Below are positions 1 through 12,400 of a stretch of 64,000 nucleotides of DNA, one piece after another. Location of the stretch: positions 29,767,873-29,831,872 of the forward strand of contig OX465102.1 in the NCBI GenBank assembly GCA_949987565.1. The letters are read 5' to 3'. The stretch's first letter is position 1. Every line of letters begins with the position of its first letter. The translations under genes and the position numbers were made by a program. Source of the DNA: Luidia sarsii. Taxonomy: Eukaryota > Echinodermata > Asteroidea > Paxillosida > Luidiidae. The notes beneath the pieces were generated by a model. The model was not told the DNA's origin. It did no database searches and saw only the letters and a list, made by a program, of their open reading frames with translations.

Positions 1-289
1 GTCCTGCCTCTACTCCTGATCATCACCATGCCCCCCTGTGTTGAGCACATCACCCTAGGTTTGCCTAGCCCAAAGTGTTTTCTAACTTGTAGTTGTTCAC
101 TTTGTGTGGTTCCCGAACTGATTGTGTGCATAACCTCCTTTGTGAGTGTGGTTGGCTCCTCAGAAGAGCTAGTACCAGTACCTCCACCTCGGAGCCACTT
201 CAACTGATGCAACGCTTGTGCTTGCATGTAAATCAATTTGTCTCCCTCTCTCACACTCACTCTCTCTCTCTCTCTCTCTCTTTCTGCAG
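1..289 (+). other. Intron sequence upstream of first visible exon
   Basis: This is intron of the flippase gene. I see no coding similarity. A CT-repeat tract (about 241-283) forms the polypyrimidine tract before the CTGCAG acceptor at 284-289. Confidence 0.6.
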
Positions 290-417
290 ACTATTCGCCC
301 AACTCCTTCTTCTACAACTTTCTGACCTTCATCATCCTGTACAACAACCTCATCCCCATCAGTCTGCCGGTCACTCTGGAGCTGGTCAAGTTTGGCCAGG
401 CCTGGTTCATCAGCTCG
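290..417 (+). CDS. ATP8A: ATP8A exon e1: M4 with PISL motif
   Basis: 128 nt; the first two bases complete a codon from an upstream exon, and it ends on a codon boundary before GTAAGT. It encodes the M4 segment: [17 protein letters not shown], then [13 protein letters not shown] is the P4-ATPase signature that replaces the PEGL of cation pumps and lies on the lipid path. A proline (CCG, 379-381) directly follows PISL. Confidence 0.95.
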
Positions 418-3400
418 GTAAGTAAGGCTTAGTAAACGGCTCCGACTCCAATGGGAAAACTTTCTGTGGCACAGTACTTTCTGTTATGGCTGGAAGTTAA
501 ACCTGATGATACTTACCCACTACCTTCATCCTCCTTTCATTGGTTCCCTCCTCCCTCTCTCTCTCCTTCCCCACAACCCCCACCTTCCCCTCCTCCTCTC
601 CCCTCCCCCACAACCCTTATCTTCCCCTCCTCCTCCTCTCCCGGTTCTCCACAACCCTCCACTTCTTCCTCCACCTCCTCGCTCCTAATCTTCTCAACCC
701 TCCCACTCCCCTCCTTCTCCCTCCCCATCTCCTCAACCCTCCCCTTCCCCTTCCTCCTCTCCTCTAATCTCCTCAACCCTCCCATCCCCCTTCTCCCTCC
801 CCATCTCCTCAACCCTCCCCTTCCTCCTCCACCTCCTCGCTCCTAATCTTCTCAAACCTCCCACTCCCCTCCTTCTCCCTCCCCATCTCCTCAACCCTCC
901 CCTTCCCCTTCCTCCTCTCTTCTAATCTCCTCAACCCTCCCATCCCCCTTCTCCCTCCCCATCTCCTCAACCCTCCCCTTCCTCCTCCACCTCCTCGCTC
1001 CTAATCTCCTCAACCCTCTCATCCCCCTCCTCCCTCCCCATCTCCTCAACCCTCTCCTTCCCCTTCCTCCTCTCTTCTAATCTCCTCAACCCTCCCATCC
1101 CCCTCCTCCCTCCCCATCTCCTCAACCCTCTCCTTCCCCTTCCCTCTCCTCTCTCCTAATCTCCTCAACCCTCCCATCCCCCTCCTCCCTCACCATCTCC
1201 TCAACCCTCCCCTTCCCCTTCCACCTCTCTCCTAATCTTCTCAACCCCCCTACCCCCTCCTCCCTCCTTATCTCCTCAACCCTCCCTCTGCATCCCGTCT
1301 CTCTCCCCCACCTCCTCAATCCCCTCCTTCCTCCTCCACCTCCTCTCTCCTAATCTCCTCAACCCTCCCACTCCCCTCCTCTCTGCCCCTCGCCACAAAC
1401 CCTCCACTCCCTCCTCAGGACGTGGACATGTACCACAAGGACTCAGACACCCCGGCCAATGCCCGGACCTCCAACCTGAACGACGAGCTCGGTCAGGTCA
1501 AGTACGTCTTCTCGGACAAGACGGGCACACTGACAGAGAACATTATGGAGTTCAAGCGGTGCACAGTGGCCGGAGTGGTCTACGGGACCAACGGAGACGA
1601 TGCCAATGTCTTCTCGCAGGCAAAGCTTCTCGAGAATCTGCAAAATAAACACGTGAGGAATCTCGTCTCCCATCTCCCCTAGACTCAGGCATGCAACTTG
1701 TCCGCGGATCCGCGTATTTCCGCGTTTTATTTAATTCGGCCATTAAAAAAAAAGAAAAAAGTCGTAAGTTGTCACAAACTACTCAGAATGCACCACAGAG
1801 CATCTAGAATCCGAAATTTTCCCGGGCCCTTAAGCAGGCCCCAAACCACACACCGTAAGGGCTTCGTGCCTTGCGCTCGCAGTTTCATTCGGACATTTTC
1901 CTCTTTTTTTACAATTCAAGAGTTGCATGCCTGTAGACTTGTATGCGAGTCCCCAAAGTCCAAGTCTAAGTCCGAGTCACATCTTTTGAGTTTTAGTCCC
2001 GAGACCTCTGGGTCGAGTTCGAGTCAGCTACGAGTCAAATCTCTTGAGTCTGAGTCATTACATCGAGCAGGGCTAACCCTCATTGGGTCAGCTTTTTGCG
2101 GGCAATTTCCAGGCAAGAAAGAGGGCTTCTTAAACCTTTGAGTACAATGTACCACATTGTTTATTCGGTACGTCCAATCCGTTACTAATTTTTTTTTAGC
2201 CCAAGTCCAGAAGTCAGGTTTTCATTGCACTCTTATTTAACATAATTTTTCTAAATGAAGGCATGTTTTTATAAGAAAAATGTGTGTATGTATATTCTGT
2301 AGAACAAGGGCTTTCTTCTGGTTTCAAGTTCAAATTGAATCCTCTTACATCAAGCAATTTACAGCCCCAGTATTCAAAGTCTTCAGAACAGATTCTTTTT
2401 CTATTTTTTTCTGAACAAGTTGCTATTTTCAAAGCCATTTTTCATATTTTTTGTTTGTTGGAATACTAATGGTTTCAGTGAGAACTTTTTCGATCATGAT
2501 CTAATCTTTCATTTGATACCAAGACCAAGTAATGTGATGGTATCCTTGTCTTATGAAAGGTCCAGCAAGGTCATGTTTTTTTTGGGGGGGGGGAAAGGCA
2601 GAATGCTTTTAAGAAAGGCCATGTAAGCTCCTTCAGTATGAGAGGAAGGCGTAATGCCTTTGAGAAGGGGCCTGCTAGGTCCTGATATGAGAACAACAGG
2701 CTAAGTACCTTTTTGAGAGGTAGACCTTTTTGAGAGGTAGACCTTTTTGAGAGGTAGACCTTTTTGAGAGGTAGACCTTTTTGAGAGGCAGACCTTTTTG
2801 AGAGGTAGACCTTTTTGAGAGGTAGACCTTTTTGAGAGGTAGACCTTTTTGAGAGGTAGACCTTTTTGAGAGGTAGACTTTTTTGAGAGGTAGACCTTTT
2901 TGAGAGCTAGACCTTTTTGAGAGCTAGACCTTTTTTGAGAGGTAGACCTTTTTGAGAGGTAGACCTCTTTGAGAGGTAGACCTTTTTGAGAGGTAGACCT
3001 CTTTGAGAGGTAGACCTTTTTGAGAGGTAGACCTTTTTGAGAGGTAGACCTTTTTGAGAGGTAGACCTTTTTGAGAGGTAGACCTTTTTGAGAGGTAGAC
3101 CTTTTTGAGAGGTAGACCTTTTTGAGAGGTAGACCTTTTTGAGAGTTAGACCTTTTTGAGAGGTAGACCTTTTTGAGAGGTAGACCTTTTTGAGAGGTAG
3201 ACCTTTTTGAGAGGTAGACCTTTTTGAGGGGTAGACCTTTTTGAGAGGTAGACCTTTTTGAGAGGTAGACCTTTTTGAGGGGTAGACCTTTTTGAGAGGT
3301 AGACCTTTTTGAGAGGTAGACCTTTTTGAGGGGTAGACCTTTTTGAGAGGTAGACCTTTTTGAGGGAGTAGATAGACTGCTGGGATCGAAACATGAGGCT

Positions 3401-6384
3401 CTCAAACATTTTTGAGACAGGCCTTCTGTGAGGTTGCCTTGGCTAGGAAGAGAACGTCTCAAAGTGTTTTCATGACTGTGGATGGTTTGGTTGTTTGTTT
3501 GTTTGCAGCCGACAGCCTCGCATATACGCATGTTCCTGACCATGATGGCAGTGTGTCACACCGTCATCCCAGAGAAGAACGAAGACAGTGAAGACGTCAA
3601 CTACCAGGCCTCATCCCCCGGTAAGATTCGGAGGCTGCTTGGGTCCTGGAGGTACTAGGCCCCTACTACAGGGGTGCCAGACCACTCTGGGGAGGGATCT
3701 GCAAACTTGGAGCCTCGATGGTGTTGCTATGTGTTGGGGGTGCCTTTATTGTCCACATTTTTCATACAAAGAGCCCGGTAGATTGGAAAATCAAACCCAA
3801 CACCAACAATAGCAGCAGCAACAGTGACGATTACTACGACGACAATGGTGACAGGGACAACAGTGACGATGACGCTGGCGATGACAGCTATGATGATGCA
3901 GCATTGACAATGACGAGGATGATGACAACATTGACAATGACAACAGTGACAGCCATGGTGACGATGACAAGGGTGACAATGATGATGACGACGACAGCAG
4001 TGATGACATTGGTGATGACACCAACAATGACAAAAACCATGATGACGATGGCAACAGTGAAAACGATGACAATGATGACAGCATCAACAGCAGCAACAAC
4101 AATTTTAGTATTCCCCTTTGCCCTTTGCTCCTTGACCCTTTCCGGATACACTAAGTTATCTTTAATCCTTTTGTTTCTCATTCAGATGAAGGGGCATTGA
4201 TCGAAGCAGCCAGTACCTTAGGCTTCAAGTTCAATGTCCGAACGCCTGACTATGTGGAAATCAATGTGGTACGTAGATTACCCTTGGGGGCGAAGAATTT
4301 TTGTCTTTCTTTTTCCCTCTGGGGACGAAGATTTTGCTGTAATCTTAGTATACGGCTGCAGAGAACAAAAAATAGTAATGCACAGTGAAGCTTCTTTACC
4401 TCTGTCCTCCAAAGAAAAATTCCCATCAGCTTATCAATCTTCAGGAGGCAAAGAGCTTTCCTCCTCTGTCTGTCTGGGTTTTTCAGTGATGATGTACAAT
4501 TGTGTACAGTGACCTGCATTCACGCATTCCTCATTCATGACTTCTACCAAAAATGCTCAGGCCATGTAATGTTGTGTGAAATCCGATTGACGGCCAGAGC
4601 ATACTGGCCGGAACGTCGAGTTGTCACTCAGGTTCTTTTCAGAATCCTACCTCTTCATTAAGAGACCTTAAACATTGTGTCACCGCAAACTCTCCTATAT
4701 TGTTTCACCCACCATGCAAAGCCTTAAATCCCTATACAAGATTGGTAAAAGTCAAAAGATTGCCACAGTTTGTGTGTTAAACCATTAAACATTCCAAAAA
4801 AGAAATCCTGCAAAGATTTTAGCTCAAATGGTGATCTGAGAAAGTAGAAAAAGGCAAAAAACCGTCACAGTTTTCGCACCGTTCTGTAGTGTAAGAAATA
4901 GTGTATTACTCGCGAGCATTAAAGAATTTGTCGATGTTTGAGTGAAGATAGCTCGAGAAGTACTGTACATCATCCCAGACCGTAAGATTTCAACATGGGG
5001 ATTCTATCATGACCATCTACAAACTGTGTAAATTAGAAGGAAATCTGTGGACATCGATGTTTTCCGATCTTCCCAATGTTGAATTGGGCCTTTAAAGGGT
5101 ACCTGAAATAGAAAATTCTAATATCGAGAAAACTATTGTAAGACTTAATAAAGGCTTAACCAGTTCACAAACTCAACACTTTTAATGTCTACCCCGTAAA
5201 TAGCGACCGTAAAAGGAAAACAAAATCTTAAGCGTGCCCCGCCCACAAAAAAACCTTGTTTGCGCGCGGGCCAAAGAGAAGGTGATGACGTCATCGGCAG
5301 TGCAATGTTGCATGATCGACTGCACACACACACGTATAGTAGGTCTATACGTGCGCGTACGTGCATCCACAAGAAAAACATGGCACACACGTATCAATTT
5401 TTCGGGTTGAAAAGTGGGGGTAGTTTTCTGTCGAAAATCTTGCTGTTTTCTCAAAAATATAATTACTATATTTAAAAAACAAAGTGACATACTGTATGGA
5501 AGCTCATACCCTCTCTGATCGATTGCATATCATATTATTTTTTTATTTCAGGTACCCTTTAAGTCTTAATGTTAAGATGTAGTTAGAGCTCTTACCTGAC
5601 TTCCCTTCCATAAAGTGGAGTGGTGGTCACTGGTCAGTACCTTGTTTTAGTAAGACCCCTTTTCCAACCTCCCCCACGTTATTTGACTTTCTTGGATGCT
5701 TGTTCACATCTGTGTTTTTCCGTGTTTTGTTTTCTGCAGATGGGCAAGCAGGAGCGCTATGACATTCTGAATGTTCTGGACTTTACAAGGTAAGCAGAGG
5801 AAGAGTGTAGTCGAGGTGCAGGCCAGTCACAGGCTAGAATTTATCCCATCAACCCCACTCACACAAAAAGGGGCTTCATAAAAACATACAGTAATAATTA
5901 TGCAGAAATGTTGCAAACTGATTACTGAGTAAAATGATCAAAAAGCAAATATCAAACATTTGGAGGGCCTGGCATTTTGATCCTAGCAGGACCTTTCTCA
6001 AAAGGTTTAAGAAAGGTCCTGCTAGGATCAAAACATCAGACCCTCCTTATTGTTGATATTTTCATTAAAAAAACACACAATAACAGGAAAGTTTTGCCCT
6101 TTTCTTATTTCTCAGATTATCGTTTGAGCTAAAAACTGGACGTCTTTTTTTTTGGGGGGGGTATATTTAATGGTTTATCATACAAACCATGGCAATCTTT
6201 TGACCTTTGTATTGGGCCTTTAAAGCATGTGGGCAGGAGCTTTTGTGAAAATCTGTAAAAAGGAACAAGAAGTTTTAACAAGTTGGATGATATGAAATGG
6301 ACAGAAAAAGACAAAGAACTGAATAAATTGAGATGCAGTACATATCATGGACTAGAAGCAAGCGTACAGAAGAAAACGAGATGA

Positions 6385-6419
<35 letters not shown>

Positions 6420-9400
6420 GTAATAATAACGGCCATTTATAGGGCACCGTATCCGTCTCAAGAGACACTTATGCCGCAGTACAAGAAAAAACAGTAAAGA
6501 AAAACAAAAACTATTAAGAACAATTCTTATGACTCTGCCTTTGAGAAAGGTCCTGCTAGGATCAAAAGTCAGGCCCACTAAATTTTGACATTTGCATTTT
6601 GGTAATTTTAGTCAATAAGCAGTTTGCAACATTTTTTTTATACCACTTTTAAAGAACAATTATAACTATTAACAAAGAGGTGGTGTTTAAGGGGAACTTT
6701 GAACTCAGAGATTTAATGAATGGAACGAATATAGATTGGTTACACCGGTGGCCATCTTTGGGGCCTAGTCTTTGTTCCTCTTGGATAGGCAATAGTGCAC
6801 TCTTTGTACCTGCATTGTCACTAGAAGGCTCCAAAGATGGCTGTCGGTGCAAACGATCTTTTGAACGGCAGTGAATTCCAGAGACGGGGACCGGCATTAG
6901 AAAGAAGATTTTGATAAAGTGAATGATAGAGGAGAGCTTGGATCAGTAATGGCATGATGTGATGTTGTGTTATCCCCCTCCTCAACAGTGTACGGAAGAG
7001 AATGTCGGTCATTGTTCGTACCAGTAACGGCACCATCCTGTTGCTCTGCAAAGGAGCTGTGAGTAGAACCACTCCCTAAACCTTCTCAATTCTTTGAGCC
7101 AACAGTTTAGCAAAATGAGAGGGTCTTAGTGAGTCCTTCTTCAAAGGCAAAATCACCCTCTTTGAGAAAGCAGATCTAGCTATGAGAAAGGTCCTGATAG
7201 GATCCAAAATGTCTGACCCTCCAAATGTTTGATATATTTTGGGTCATTAAACGGTCTCTGCAATAAACATTTTATCACTTAAATCCATGCCGCAGAACTG
7301 TTTTGCAAGGTTGCTAACAATCAAACTGTTTTTTACAATCGTTCTTGGGGTGTATTTGCAAGTTTTCAGTTTTTATGCTAATGAGAATTTCAATACTCAT
7401 GAGCAAATTTGTGCTGTCATCACACGATCATGCGATAGAAACTCAATTGGTTGTGTAAAAAGTTTCTGAAAATTTCAAAAGTATTTTTTTCTGCAGACCT
7501 ATCCCTAAACCTGTTGATTTACTGCCAAAATGTATGCTTCATAATCATTTAGTTAATGAGTTTGTTTATCCAACGTAATCCAGAGGGATTAATTTGCAGT
7601 TTGAAAATTAATGTTTTTGGTATTTCTTTTTTAAACTGTGGGTTCCTGAATTGACTTTATTTTGACTAATGTTTATTTTATAAGTATATTTTTTAGATGT
7701 AAAATAGATTACCAATTTCTGATTCCACTAAGAAAAAGAAGCTTGTCAATATGTTTGTATACTCTTCAGATCCCTGAATGACAGCAGAAAATGAGCTTGA
7801 CTGTGATATTTATTGCAGAGTCCCTTTAAGAGAATGAAGAGCTTGAGATAGCAAAGACAAATTTGACTTGAGCCCAACTGCCCAAGGCCTCTGGTTGAAG
7901 GTGCCAGTATTCAAACCACTGTAGTTGGGTGCTTTCCACATAGTGAACTTTCTTTGCTGTTGTGAGTGATGGCAGTCACAAGCACTAAAAGGACTCTGCC
8001 ATTAGGCCACAAAAAAAGAAGTTCTGCTTCTTATTTCGTGGCATTTAAAAATAGGGTAGCTAACGGTAGGTAGGGAATTTTTTGGCCAATTTGTTTGGTG
8101 TACAATCATATGGAGGCATCTGCATGTGATCAAGCCTTAAGGGCAATAATGATAATTTTTATCATCATTGTTTCCCCATACAACATTTAGGGTCGCAGGC
8201 TAGAAATACATGTTGGGTCTGTCGAGTATTAAACCGGAAGTGGAACTATTTTTTTTCGGCCTTAATATCACCTTTTTCATATTGGATTGATTTATTGTCT
8301 TGCTGTGGCCAGGACTCGGTGATCTATGACAGGCTGGGAGAGAGCCAGGAGCATAGGGACGCAACGCTGCTGCACCTGGGCGAGTTTGCATCCGAAGGTA
8401 GGGGGCGCTCTTCAACCTGCCGAAAAAAATGGCGTCTTACGCTCAAAAGCCCATGGATCCATATCCTAACCGCCAGCATGCCCAGTTGCCCCAATGTATC
8501 TTAGCCTTTGACCAGGAGCATCAGACAGATTAAACTTGACCATTTTAAGTCCAGTGCGGACAGTCCAGGAAGTTTTTCTCCCAGGTAACTTACCATACTT
8601 GAATGGGTTGTTTAACCGAGTGACTTGTGCCCGGTTAAACTGACCTGTCAGTCGAAAAGTCCAATCCGGACACGGCATCTCGGTAAATGACGCGATAAAA
8701 AACCACATCCGGCTCCCCGCATACCTACAGTACACGTACATACACAGCCGGTACATTGTGTGTGTACAACAACGCTCGTTTTCTCCCACCGCCACTTTAC
8801 TTTCTCCTTTGCTAATTCATTAGAAATGATAGAACTTTAGAAATATTCAAAAACTTGGCTGGAAGCTTGAATACTATGACGCCCATCAGCGTGAACAATT
8901 ATGAAGAAAGAAGCATTTTCAGGGGAAGGCGAGCGAGAACAAACGACGTCTTTGTTGGCTCAGAACCGTCGTCGAAGAGCAGCGTTTGTATGCGCCAGTC
9001 CTGAGTCAGTTAGTTTTATCGATCGTCTCGGTTAGTTAACCCGAGTCGAATAGTCCAAGTGCGGACGACGGGAAGATTTACCCATTGGAATGTTACACAC
9101 GGGCTTGGTAAAAAATAAGTCCAGTGTGCACACGGCTTTAATCACATACATGTATTTAGCAATTTAATCACATATTTAGCAATTAATTAATTAATTAATT
9201 AATATTTAGCAATTAATTAATTAATTAATTAGGGTGATATACAAAAATGTTGCAAACTGCTTACTGACTAAAATTACCAAAATGTAAATCTTAAAATTTC
9301 AAAGGCAGAGCCTTTCTCAAAGCAGGGCCTTTGTGAAAGGTCCTGCTAGGATTGAAACGTCAGGCCCACTCAATTTTAAGAATTAATTAATTAATTAATC

Positions 9401-12400
9401 ACATATTTAGCAATTAGGAACCAATGATTACGTCTGCTGCCCTCAGGGTTATCAGTGTCCCCTTGCTCCTCTCTCCCCCTTCCTCCTCTCCCACTCCCCC
9501 TCCCCAAGGTCTGCGCACGCTGTGCTTTGCCTTCCGCGAGGTCTCCAAGCAGGACTACGAGGACTGGAGCGCCACCTACTACAAGGCCAGTACGGCGCTG
9601 CAGGACAGAGAGTCCAAGCTGGAGGAGGCTGCCGAACTCATCGAGATGAACTTCAACCTGATCGGCGCCTCGGCCATCGAGGACAAACTGCAGAATGTGA
9701 GTAGACGGGGAGAGAGTGTGGGGAAGGAGGAATCCAGATACCCCCCCCCCCTATGGTATGTATGGTAAATCAATGAGGTTTTGCCCTTACTCGACGTGAT
9801 AAACACCGAGTGCTCAGTGCTTTGCCCAGTGCCTGGGGAGAGAGAGCGCGGGGAAGGAGGGATCCAGATACCCCCCTCTCCCTATGGTATGTATGGTAAT
9901 CCAATGAGGTTTTTCCCTTACTTGACGTGATAAACACCGAGTGCTCAGTGCTTTGCCCAGTGCCTGGGGAGAGAGAGCGCGGGGAAGGAGGGATCCAGAT
10001 ACCCCCCCTCTCCCTATGGTATGTATGGTAATCCAATGAGGTTTTGCCCTTACTCGACGTGATAAACACCGAGTGCTCAGTGCTTTGCCCAGTGCCTGGG
10101 GAGAGAGAGCGCGGGGAAGGAGGGATCCAGATACCCCCCCTCTCCCTATGGTATGTATGGTAATCCAATGAGGTTTTTGCCCTTACTCGACGTGATAAAC
10201 ACCGAGTGCTCAGTGCTTTGCCCAGTGCCTGGGGAGAGAGAGTGTGGGGAAGGAGGGATCCAGATACCCCCCCTCTCCCTATGGTATGTATGGTAATCCA
10301 ATGAGGTTTTGCCCTTACTCGACGTGATAAACACCGAGTGCTCAGTGCTTTGCCCAGTGCCTGGGGAGAGAGAGCGCGAGGAAGGAGGGATCCAGATACC
10401 CCCCCTCTCCCTATGGTATGTATGGTAATCCAATGAGGTTTTGCCCTTACTCGACGTGATAAACACCGAGTGCTCAGTGCTTTGCCCAGTGCCTGGGGAG
10501 AGAGAGCGCGGGGAAGGAGGGATCCAGATACCCCCTCCCCCTATGGTATGTATGGTAAATCAATGAGGTTTTGCCCTTACTCGACGTGATAAATACCGAG
10601 TGCTCAGTGCTTTGCCCAGTGCCTGGGGAGAGAGAGCGCGGGGAAGGAGGGATCCAGATACCCCCCTCTCCCTATGGTATGTATGGTAATTCAATGAGGT
10701 TTTGTCTTTACTCGACGTGATAAACACCGAGTGCTCAGTGCTTTGCCCAGTGCCTGAGCACTCAGTGTTTATCACGTCGAGTAAGGGCAAACCCTCATTG
10801 AGATACATTCTCCTCAACACAAAACATCATGACATATCTCTGATGCAACGCGGTACCCACCGCTATACATTATTCGAATCCACCACATGACCCTCGACCA
10901 GCTCGGTGGTCAAGTGGTTAAGACGTCCGTACTAGAAATTGGGAGTCGTGGGTTCGAATCCCGCCCGAGCTGTCTGAAATATTTTTTATCGGGCACCGGG
11001 CAAAGCACTGAGCACGCAGTGTTTATCACAACGGGCAAGGGCAAAACCTCATTGAATTACATTCTCCTCGACGCAAACATCATTATATCTATGATGCAAC
11101 GCACTGGGCACTCAGTGTTTATCACGTTGAGCAGGGCAAACCCTCATTGAATTACATTCTCCTCGACGCAAACATCATGTTATATTTATCTCAATGAGGG
11201 TTTGCCCTTACTCGACGTGATAAACACTGAATGCTCAGTGCTTTGCCCGGTGCCCGAGCAAGGGCAAATCCTCATTGAATTACATTCTCCTCGACGCAAA
11301 CATCATTATATCTATGATGCAAAGCACCGGGCACTCAGTGTTTATCACAACGGGCAAGGGCAAAACCTCATTGAATTACATTCTCCTCGACGCAAACATC
11401 ATTATATCTATGATGCAAAGCACTGGGCACTCAGTGTTTATCACGTTGAGCAGGGCAAACCCTCATTGAATTACATTCTCCTCGACGCAAAACTTCACGT
11501 TATATCTATGATGCAAAGCACTGGGCACTCAGTGTTTATCACGTTGAGCAGGGCAAACCCTCATTGAATTACATTCTCCTCGATGCAAACATCATGTTAT
11601 ATCTATCTCAATGAGGGTTTGCCCTTACTCGACGTGATAAACACTGAATGCTCAGTGCTTTGCCCGGTGCCTGAGCAAGGGCAAAACCTCATTGAATTAC
11701 ATTCTCCTCGACGCAAACATCATTATATCTATGATGCAAAGCACTGGCCACTCAGTGTTTATCACGTTGAGCAGGGCAAACCCTCATTGAATTACATTCT
11801 CCTCGACGCAAACATCATGTTATATCTATCTCAATGAGGGTTTGCCCTTACTCGACGTGATAAACACTGAATGCTCAGTGCTTTGCCCATTGCCCGAGGA
11901 AGGGCAAAACCTCATTGAATTACATTCTCCTCGACGCAAACATCATGTTATATCTATCTCAATGAGGGTTTGCCCTTACTCGACGTGATCAACACTGAAT
12001 GCTCAGTGCTTTGCCCGGTGCCCGAGCAAGGGCAAAACCTCATTGATTTACTTTCTCCTCGACGCGAAACATCACGTTATATCTATCTCAATGAGGGTTT
12101 GCCCTTACTCGACGTGATCAACACTGAATGCTCAGTGCTTTGCCCGGTGCCGGAGCAAGGGCAAAACCTCAATGAATTACATTCTCCTCGACGCAAACAT
12201 CATTATATCTATGATGCAAAGCACTGGGCACTCAGTGTTTATCACGTTGAGCAGGGCAAACCCTCATTGAATTACATTCTCCTCGACGCAAACATCATGT
12301 TATATCTATATCAATGAGGGTTTGCCCTTACTCGACGTGATAAACACTGAATGCTCAGTGCTTTGCCCGGTGCCTGAGCAAGGGCAAAACCTCATTGAAT

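Noticed and set aside
2701..3543. 280-codon minus-strand frame of Lys/Ser/Leu repeats
   Set aside because: Generated by the 17-bp array; it runs out at the array edge with no gene-like flanks.
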